The notes under the pieces: generated by a model
Database searches by the model: none
Told to the model about the DNA's origin: nothing
The model's input: only the letters and a program-made list of their open reading frames with translations
NCBI GenBank assembly: GCA_964017045.1
Contig: OZ024802.1
Location: 32,135,718 to 32,199,717, forward strand
DNA length: 64,000 nt
Direction of reading: 5' to 3'
Origin: Omphiscola glabra
Lineage: Eukaryota; Mollusca; Gastropoda; Lymnaeidae
Translations under genes and position numbers: made by a program
Part shown: piece by piece, positions 57,001 to 64,000 of the stretch
Layout of the letters: each line of letters begins with the position of its first letter
Position numbering within the stretch: the first letter of the stretch is position 1

Positions 57001-57172
57001 CAATTGTATCAGCTGTCATCAAGTTATGCAATGTATCCCATTGAAACAATTGTATCAGCTGTCATCAAGTTATGCAATGTATCCCATTGAAACAGTTGTA
57101 TGAGCTGTCAATAAGTTATGCAATATATCCCGTTGAAACAATCAGCTGTCATTAAGTAATGCAATGTATCCA
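54006..57172 (+). repeat. Satellite-like array, 46-bp unit, about 68 copies, with a 966-bp higher-order duplication
   Basis: The unit contains TGAAACAATTGTATCAGCTG, TCATCAAGTTATGCAATGTA and TCCCAT. The main alternation is CAGTTG versus CAATTG. Rare markers repeat at fixed offsets: ATCTCATTG at 55287, 55609 and 56575 (offsets 322 = 7 units and 966 = 21 units), and TCAAATTATTC at 55915 and 56881 (966). The unit contains the palindromes CAATTG and CAGCTG. The right edge is degenerate. Confidence 0.97.
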
Positions 57173-57599
57173 GTCAACCTTGACTTTTAAATGGAACTCA
57201 CATAAAATGCCTGTTGAATTAATTTTATAGAAATTTAAAGCACAACATTACAATTTTCTTAAAGTGTTTCTCTAAAAATAAATCTGAGTTCAATCTACAT
57301 CTATTACTTTTAGCATTCTTTGTCAGACCGCTATCTCAAATCTTTAGTAGCGACACTTGGACGTTTAACCCTAGATGATCTGTTACTACATTTGAGAAGT
57401 CTTGATTCGCCCCGCCCCTCACGCATCAAATCTTAGCTTTCACCCTCCTACCTCACCCCACCACATTATACAGATCACACTTACCATGCGACTAAAATAA
57501 CGTGTAATTTGCTGACTTATAGTTTGAGATATCGGTATCTCGAGTCACATGTGTTTCACAGACCCCTTGTATGTCCACATCAGGAGTGCAAGATAAATA
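57173..57599. other. Unique interval, nothing recognised
   Basis: About 430 bases. A short palindrome, GAGATATCGGTATCTC, lies near 57527-57542. No gene. Confidence 0.55.
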
Positions 57600-57970
57600 T
57601 ATAATAATAATAAAGTTCATTTGAAAAATCACGCTTCATCCCCAAAGGCTCGAAGCGCGGTACAAAAACAAAGCTGGGAGATAATAACTAGCTGGAAAAT
57701 ATGGTAGACAAAATCATCAGAGCAGGTGTTTGCGAAATAGATGAGTTTATAAATTTGTTTTGAAGAACTCCAGCGTCTGGCTGTGTCTCAGAGCGTTAGG
57801 AAGGGTGTTCCAAATGGTTGGCCCAGCAAATGCGAACGTGCGCTTTCCGTAAGTCTCAAGGCGAACACGCGGTATCGAGAGTTTGCCACTATAGTATTTA
57901 CATCTTTTAAATGCGTACACCCCGCCCCCTGGGGGCTCCGGTTGACAAGCCTGCAGTGGCGCCATTGAGA
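57600..57970 (-). mobile_element. 3' end of the same jockey/CR1-like LINE as at 1-220, minus strand
   Basis: On the minus strand the C-terminal RT block runs PRVRLETYGKRTFAFAGP then TIWNTLPNALRHSQTLEFFK (57747 to about 57880). The UTR with AGGCTCGAAGCGCGGT (plus-strand sense) and a TTATTATTAT tail (57600-57613) follow. It is the inverted relative of the fragment at the window start. The upstream edge is unclear; coding similarity fades after about 57900, where the sequence becomes GC-rich. The copy is strongly 5'-truncated. Confidence 0.88.
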
Positions 57971-58790
57971 GGCGCCGGCCACCGGACCCCTAGGCGTTAT
58001 CCGGGGAACACAACTACCATTGCGTGTCCTGACTGGGCAGACGATGGACATGCATAGTTTCTGCCGGAATCACAAAGGCACCTACAGGGCTGCCAACTGT
58101 GACGTTTTACATTTGGAATACAAGGCAGATACAGGGTAGATATCATGATTACAAGTTGCCGCTAATGGATATGGGGGTAGAGGCTAAGGTGGATGTCTCT
58201 AGCCGATGATTCTACATACGCAGCCCTGAGAAAGCTGCTCCAAGGCAACCGTTTCGTCCCAGCTACTTCACAAACTATTTGCGGGGTGGAAACCCAATGT
58301 AGAACTCCTCTCAAAGGGCATTTGACGCTTCCCCGGGAAGGGTGGGGAAAGATATTAGGACATTAAATTACCATCCTGACTCCCTGGGAGAGTCGGCTGC
58401 GGAAGCTTTAAACGCAGCATTTTCGGTCAACCGGACGTCCCCAGTCGTGGAAGGCCTCCATCTGCAAATCCGATCCGGGGAAGGTCCCTGGTGTGCCGCC
58501 GCGTGGTTCGGCATAGGGGAGACCTGTCGTTTTGGCTTTGAGGATGTGCATTAAGAGCTCGCGCTCCACGGCCCACCGACGCCAATTCCCAATGAAACTG
58601 CGTACACCAATCAGTAAAAGATTTTTCTTGCCTCTGTAGAACAAAAATCAATTTGATCAATATGTCTTTAATATGTGCGTGTATTTAAGAAGGAAAAATA
58701 ATGTTTGATAAATGTTTGAAACATTGTTTTTTTATTACATATATTGAGATTAACTATTTGTTGACATTTAAATTAATGCTATATTCATGT
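57971..58790. other. GC-rich unclassified interval, possible mobile-element remnant
   Basis: About 57900-58560 is markedly richer in G+C and CpG than its surroundings. It contains GTTTCGTCCC (58251-58260), the reverse complement of GGGACGAAAC, the 3' half of a hammerhead core as seen in Penelope-like elements and retrozymes. The matching CTGATGA box is not intact. Short open frames (58342-58554 plus; 58408-58644 minus) show no known domain. After 58560 the sequence returns to AT-rich unique DNA. Confidence 0.4.
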
Positions 58791-59062
58791 TTGTGGACAT
58801 TTTAAATATGCCACTCTGTTTGTCGACATTTTAAATGTGCCACTCTGTTTGTATACATTATAAATTTGCCACTCTGTTTGTCGACATTTTAAATGTGACA
58901 ATCTGTTTGTCGACATTTTAAATGTGCCACTCTGTTTGTGGACATTTTAAATGTGACAATCTGTTTGTGGACATTTTAAATGTGCCACTCTGTTTGTGGA
59001 CATTTAAAATGTGGCACTCTTTTAGTCGACATTTTAAGTTTGTCACCCTGCTTGTCGATATT
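58791..59062 (+). repeat. Minisatellite, 28-bp unit, about 9-10 copies
   Basis: The unit contains TTGTCGACATTTTAAATGTG followed by CCACTCTG. Alternates are TTGTGGAC and GACAATCTG. Some copies carry a perfect GTCGAC palindrome. Confidence 0.94.
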
Positions 59063-59876
59063 GGTCAATCCCCAAATTCATTTAAAAGTTACTTAATGCA
59101 TTCTGATGTTGTAAACCCCCCCCCCCCCCAAACCAGGTCATGACAATTGACAGCAATTCATCACACAGTGTCATACACATAGCAGGTTTAGTGCAGTCCT
59201 ATTGATTCAAACACAAATATCCTAAAATGACTAAAGTAAATTTGAAATTTAAAAACATTTAAAACCTTATGTTTAATCGTGCATTCGTCCTTCATTTTAT
59301 CACGTGACATTAATCTTAAACTAACAAAATCGATGTAAAAAGAGAATATGTTTCATCGTGATATCCAGCTATGTTGATTACATGTGATCTACATCTGAAT
59401 AATATGACGTTCATAATGAAAGATACCTAAATTATTATTTTTTTAAATATCCACCCTGGCCTGTCATAACTTTAAAAAATAAAATTCACACCATGAATAA
59501 AGAGCAGAAAAATCTGGCAATCCCTAAGGAAACAAGCCGAATGGCGCGCGACATGTGAAATCTCTCGTTCATCCCTATGGGGCAGAGCTATGTCGGGTAA
59601 CTCTAAATCTTTCATTTTTCATGTTTATCGTTAGGAGGAAAAAAAACAACTTCCCAAATAATTAATACCATTTTATTTTTTTTGCCTGGAGCCCCGCCCC
59701 CCCCCCCCCCACCACGATGTAATCATTTTATGAACAAACTCAATGACACACTTGCATCTTGTAGGTCAGGGGTTCTTAAACAGGGGAGCCAGAACCCCAT
59801 CATGGCGTGAGGGGGAAGTGCTATGAGCTACAGTAAGACCTAGGCATTATTTAAAAAAAAAAAACAACCTCAGAAT
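59063..59876. other. AT-rich interval with poly-C tracts and a hAT-like end
   Basis: Poly-C tracts lie near 59117-59130 and 59697-59710. At 59769 CAGGGGTTCTTAAACAGGGG resembles a hAT terminal inverted repeat, but I find no partner end, so this is only a suggestion. Confidence 0.45.
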
Positions 59877-59879
59877 AAA

Positions 59880-59939
<60 letters not shown>
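59877..59939 (+). repeat. (AAAG)n microsatellite
   Basis: About 15 GAAA tetranucleotides. Confidence 0.97.
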
Positions 59940-60028
59940 CAACTGAAAAAAGCGAAAAAATAATCAATTATAAAATGAGAAGTTATATTTTTTAATTTTC
60001 CATTAGGATATGTGCAGGTGTCATAACT

Positions 60029-60036
60029 GCTTACAT
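60029..60036. repeat. 8-bp target duplication of the SPIN-like MITE, left (GCTTACAT)
   Basis: GCTTACAT before the element and GCTTATAT (60233-60240) after it, one mismatch; the 8-bp length fits hAT transposons. Confidence 0.85.
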
Positions 60037-60232
60037 CAGTGGTTCTAAACCTTTCTAATGCCGCGACCCTTTAATACAGTTCTTCATGTAGTAGCGACCC
60101 CGTGCCAAACATTATTTTCGTTTCTACTTCAAAACTGTTGAGTATATGTGTTTTCCAATGGTCTTAGGCGACCTCTGGGAAAGGGTCGTTCGACCCCCAA
60201 ATAGGTCGCGATCCATAGGTTGAGAACCGCTG
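60037..60232 (+). mobile_element. hAT MITE of the SPIN (SPACE INVADERS) type, 196 bp
   Basis: The left end reads CAGTGGTTCTAAACCTTTCT and the right end, reverse complemented, reads CAGCGGTTCTCAACCTATGG. Subterminal blocks AATGCCGCGACCCTTTAATA (near 60057) and, toward the right end, GTGTTTTCCAATGGTCTTAG, GAAAGGGTCGTTCGACCCCC and GGTCGCGATCC match, from memory, the ends of the SPIN/URR1-like hAT family, known for horizontal transfer among animals. The element is internally deleted and cannot encode a transposase. Flanking 8-bp duplications confirm a real insertion. Confidence 0.87.
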
Positions 60233-60240
60233 GCTTATAT

Positions 60241-62014
60241 CAACATTATACTTTATATGTATGAATTTATATCGCCTTAAAGGCAATATAAAAAATGTTA
60301 AGAAATATGATCTCAACGTATAGAGTTGTTCCAATCATCCTCTATTTCCCCAAGTTGAATTCGAATTTTTTTATTTATTTGAAGAGGGTCGGGGAGCAAA
60401 TTAACACAAATTTTGATATATTTGGACAATTTTAAAGGATAATTTCAAAACACCTTGATAAAAACGAATTAATTTTATTATATAATCATTCATATTCAGT
60501 GTAACATAAATGTTAAATAACACTCTAGATTTACTGCCATCATTAGGTATCATCTTAGCTTCATTCTAGGTCAGTAACTTGCCTCGTATCTCTTATATAT
60601 ATGAATTCTGGTTCGTTCTGCTTCCTTTTAACAAAGACATCCCCTTAGCAGTGCGGTGGACACGGGTGACACTTTGAATGGCAGTCCCCCCCACCCCGCA
60701 AGTCCACATGTTTCATATTAATAATAATGAGAGAAGATAAAGGCTGTCACGCAGAGAGCTTTCTAGTGTGACGTGAGAACTCCGGTAAAAATATAAGGGT
60801 GGGGAGGGGGACTATTATATATACCAATCAATTACCACGGATATGGTATAGGACTTCCGTAGGGCTCATTGTTAAAAGGCCGTTAGATAGGGTGTAGAAC
60901 TATCTGTAGGACTATTGCTAAAAGGCGAGGTCTACCACTGTCTGTATAGGGCCACTGTTTAAAGGCCGGTATATATTATAGAAAAAGAGACTTTAAATAT
61001 TTTTTGTAACACTTGGACCCACCAGGTATTTTCTCAAAGTCCCCGAACCCGGTGTAAAGAAATCTTATTATAGGTGAAATCACATAGTATGTAATCGCCA
61101 GGGTTTAGCTGACATAGTATATAACCGCCATGGTTTAATCCCGGGGCTATTAATGCTCATATCACATATAGTTTTAAATGGAGATGTTCGGGCATTGATG
61201 AACGATTTCTTACTATTTTGTAGATTCTAGTAATCTTCAAGTAAGAATCATACATTTTCTAATTATTATCTTTGAAAAAGAGTTACAAATGATTAATTTA
61301 AGTGTAAAAATGGTCCAAGTGTAATAAAATAATCACAGTAAATCAACTAATTATTCCACTGCATATTTTAGCAGACATCGTAGCGACATTTTTTAAGTCC
61401 CATGTTTAATGATATATTTTAAAATAGATCTTTACTTGTCTGACCGAGCATGGTAGTCCAGAGATTTCCAAAGTGTTGGAATATATCTACTTAAACTAGA
61501 GGCATGGAAGTTCCAAGCTTGGTTCCCATGGAAAGCATCCTAAATACATAACATGTACGATGGACAGCATCCTAAACACGTAACACGTGACACGTGACGA
61601 TGCACAGTACGTGACCTAAACTCAAACGTGAGTGCGTTCTCCTCCAAAAAACAAACTCATTTTCCTATTTTTTCCTTCATAATATCGTATGACCGCTGAA
61701 AGTGTGTCACATGTTCTACCTGTGTTGCTAAAAGCTGGAAAACAATCAAGACCAACAATCAAGAATGTCTGATGGTACTTTAATAGTAGGCTGTCACCCA
61801 GTTTACTTCCCTTCGCTTTCTACCACAGTCAAGTCCCCTTTAACGGAAGAAAACAAAAAACTGCGCCTGGCATGTCAGCCATCGCTGAATAAAGAGTGGC
61901 TCCACACGTTGGGAGGAGATGACTTGTCTGGTCTTTGTGTTAGAGCGCGAGCGAGTTTGGAACGAGGTGGTAGACTTCCGACTGGACATTAGCGGATAAA
62001 CTTTCAGTGTCTCA
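60241..62014. other. Mixed unique interval with two small duplications
   Basis: About 60845-60975 repeats a roughly 50-base phrase (AGGGCTCATTGTTAAAAGGC, CTATTGCTAAAAGGC, GGCCACTGTTTAAAGGC) three times. About 61078-61140 repeats CATAGTATGTAATCGCCAGG / CATAGTATATAACCGCCATG. A pair of CACGTG E-boxes is at 61584-61596. The open frame at 61765-61992 (75 codons) has no recognisable domain. No gene is supported. Confidence 0.5.
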
Positions 62015-62455
62015 TTGGATGGATTTTATCATCTTTTAGTGTAATATAGGATGGATCTTATCCTCTTTAATGTCATATAGGATGGATTTTATTATCTTTT
62101 AGTGTAATATAGGGTGGATCTTATCCTCTTTAATGTCATATAGGATGGATTTTATCATCTTTAATGTCATATAGGATGGATTTGTATCATCTATTAGTGT
62201 AATATAGGATGGATCTTATCCTCTTTAATGTCATATAGGATGGATTTTATAGTCTTTAATGTCATATAGGATGGATTTTATCATCTTTTAGTGTAATATA
62301 GGATGGATTTTATCATCTTTAATGTCATATAGGATGTATTTTATCATCTTTTAATGTAATAGAGGATGGATTTTATCATCTTTTAGTATAAGATAGTATG
62401 GGATTTATCATCTTTTAGTGTAGTTTTGGACGGATTTTATGATCTTTTATTGTCA
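62015..62455 (+). repeat. Minisatellite, about 31/32-bp unit, about 13 copies
   Basis: The unit contains ATAGGATGGATTTTATCATC followed by TTTTAGTGTAAT or TTTAATGTCAT. The two forms alternate irregularly. The right edge decays (62380-62455). A similar TCTCATTGGATGGAT phrase appears at 62010 and 62521, marking the outer borders. Confidence 0.94.
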
Positions 62456-63140
62456 CTTGACTTAGGAAATACTGTCATAAATATTGAGTTTCTTATTGGA
62501 TATATTTAAAAATGTATGGCGTCTCATTGGATGGATGTTAAGATCGAATAATCCAAAAAGATTTGGTGTTTAAATGGAGCTACTAAAACTGTTTATGGTA
62601 GGCATCAATGTTTGTAATTACAAATTCATATTGTTTATAAAAAGATAGCGTATGTTTTTATAAATTAAAATTCATTTGTAGATATCAAAAGATTTATATT
62701 GTGAGTTCGTTGTTAAAAAATTAGGTGCTAAGTTCAAGGAGGAAAGCACACAATTTTATAAATATAATATTTTGGGTGCAAAGAAAATATTATTTAAAAA
62801 CTAAAAAGAAGGGTGGACATTTTCAATATATCTATATTTAAAAACTTAAAATTGTTTGAGGTTATAGTCCACTATTTTAAAATGTCTTAAAAACCGTAAA
62901 AACTAAATATAATAAAATGAATGTTCTTTCAGTAAAAAGATCTATTCCCTTATTTCTTCTCAAATATTGCTGTGTCATTCTCCATAACTATCATCGTAAT
63001 AAATGCCCTCTATTCAAAGTTTGTTTTATTGCACTGGTTTAAACTTAATATCCGACTTTTTATTCAGCCATTTTGTTTTTTATTTGCCCACAATGTTACT
63101 GTTCATTATAGCTCCTGGTCAAGTCCACAGTAGCGAATTG
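62456..63140. other. AT-rich unique interval, nothing recognised
   Basis: About 685 bases, strongly AT-rich, no coding or repeat structure that I can support. Confidence 0.55.
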
Positions 63141-63143
63141 CAA

Positions 63144-63151
63144 TGACGTCA
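63144..63151. promoter_or_regulatory. Perfect cAMP-response-element octamer TGACGTCA
   Basis: Full palindromic CRE. An E-box and a consensus splice donor lie within 120 bases downstream, in a locally less AT-rich patch. A chance occurrence remains possible. Confidence 0.45.
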
Positions 63152-63216
63152 TGCTGAGCAAGAAACGTAAACAAAGACTGCAACGTGTTATCATCAAAGC
63201 CAACCTGTCTCTGCAA

Positions 63217-63224
63217 TCACGTGA
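63217..63224. promoter_or_regulatory. E-box TCACGTGA
   Basis: Palindromic bHLH-type site 66 bases after the CRE. The sequence around it reads CAATCACGTGACGC. Interpreted together with the CRE only. Confidence 0.4.
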
Positions 63225-63263
63225 CGCAAAACTGTGAGTGACCGACTGAACTCTTCACAGCAG

Positions 63264-63269
63264 GTAAGA
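63264..63269 (+). other. Candidate 5' splice site (CAG|GTAAGA)
   Basis: CACAGCAG followed by GTAAGA is a near-perfect donor. With the CRE and E-box upstream it could end a short non-coding first exon (roughly 63170-63263) of a gene lying beyond the window. No acceptor or coding exon is visible inside the window. Confidence 0.3.
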
Positions 63270-63389
63270 TGTTTTTTTAAAAGAAATACTTTTGATCAAA
63301 CGTTCATGAACTTTTCACTTGACGGGAAACCGTGTGAACGTTTTTTAAATTACATCGAGAAACGAGCATTTTCTTTTAACTCGTTACAT

Positions 63390-63512
63390 TTTACAGGTTG
63401 GTATGTTTGTGTATGTTTGTTTATGTTTGTGTATGTTTGTGTACTTGTTTAAGAAATGGAGAAGATAGAACAGACCGTTTAAGAAATGGAGAAGATAGAA
63501 CAGACCAAACCA
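63390..63512 (+). repeat. TATGTTTG microrepeat and a 30-bp direct duplication
   Basis: (G)TATGTTTGTG repeats at 63400-63444, followed by two exact copies of a 30-bp piece beginning GTTTAAGAAATGGAGAAGAT (about 63447-63506). Confidence 0.9.
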
Positions 63513-63664
63513 CGGCAATAACTTCCCACAAAGTACGATAACTTGGTTTGGAGGATTTGGATTTAGCCACCTTTTGAACTTCTCTTCCAAATATTATTGT
63601 CTCACAGTTAGAGTGCTTTCATTCTCATGATCAGACGATTGCAGCACCGATAAGAAATTGTATA

Positions 63665-64000
63665 TTAATTTAATACACCATACCTATTACACACACTTTA
63701 CACACTACACATTGTACACGCACTTTATGCACTACACATATTACATACACGTTATAAACTACACACAAACATACTTTATATACTACACACGTTAACACAT
63801 TATACACTTCACCCATTCACACACACTTTATGCACTACACATATTACACACTTTCTACACCACAACATTCATACTTAATACACTACACATATTACATACA
63901 CGTTATAAACTACACACATTCACACTTTATATACTACACACATTCACACTTGATACACTACACCCATTCACACACAATTTATACACTACACACATTACAG
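63665..64000 (+). repeat. Minisatellite at the window end, about 28-bp degenerate unit
   Basis: CACACTTTATACACTACACA-type units with ATTACACA/ATTCACAC spacers; C/A/T-rich, with almost no G on the plus strand. The array runs off the window edge. Confidence 0.9.

Noticed and set aside
59769..59800. End of another hAT element (CAGGGGTTCTTAAACAGGGG)
   Set aside because: Only one end is seen; no matching inverted end or target duplication found within the window.
61765..61992. 75-codon open frame as a possible small gene
   Set aside because: Plausible start context but no recognisable domain, no clear promoter and no polyadenylation signal; this length is expected by chance.

Overview
This is a non-coding, repeat-dominated window from an animal genome. 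I found no host gene that I can name and nothing prokaryotic: no operons, ribosome binding sites or CRISPR arrays. The transposon set is an RTE-type LINE, jockey/CR1-like LINE 3' ends, a Helitron, a Penelope-like element with a GIY-YIG remnant, a Ty3/gypsy element, a hAT-like element and a SPIN-like hAT MITE. Together with a short CCCTAA tract this points to a lophotrochozoan-type invertebrate. A gastropod mollusc is my best guess, because SPIN has been reported from a pond snail; this is an inference from repeats only.

Layout. 1-2145: LINE 3' end, then a decayed RTE LINE whose ORF contains a 37-bp minisatellite. 2146-6408: Helitron Rep/helicase remnant, Helitron-type tails and a likely solo LTR. 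6409-14216: six tandem arrays, ending with a 3.3-kb array of a 79-bp unit. 14217-18823: a nearly intact Ty3/gypsy retrotransposon with 200-bp LTRs and a 5-bp target duplication. A duplicated copy of its target at about 20058-20296 preserves the empty site. 18824-25200: further arrays (28, 27, 10 and 26 bp) and a purine-rich block. 25200-27805: a Penelope-like tail with a hammerhead-like motif, then a 29-bp array split by a 5'-truncated LINE. 28500-36960: arrays of 50, 42, 14, 48 and 34 bp around a decayed Penelope-like element. 38277-41322: a 3.05-kb hAT-like element that splits a 32-bp array. 41885-43250: a 16-bp array. 44420-52072: a 7.65-kb array of a 24-bp unit that reverses orientation once. 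52073-57172: arrays of 42, 15 and 46 bp. 57600-64000: an inverted LINE 3' end, a SPIN-like MITE, a few short arrays, and one stretch with promoter-like sites and a consensus splice donor.

By my tally about half of the window is tandem repeat, in more than 30 unrelated families with units of 10-79 bp. Nearly all the long open frames here are by-products of arrays whose unit length is a multiple of three, or whose unit lacks stops. The most informative pattern is the two-way traffic between transposons and minisatellites. Some arrays grew out of transposon sequence (374-823, 32051-32335, 33180-34733). Other arrays were later split by transposons (29-bp by a LINE, 32-bp by a hAT, probably 34-bp by the Penelope-like element). 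Copy numbers are my own division of span by unit length and are approximate.
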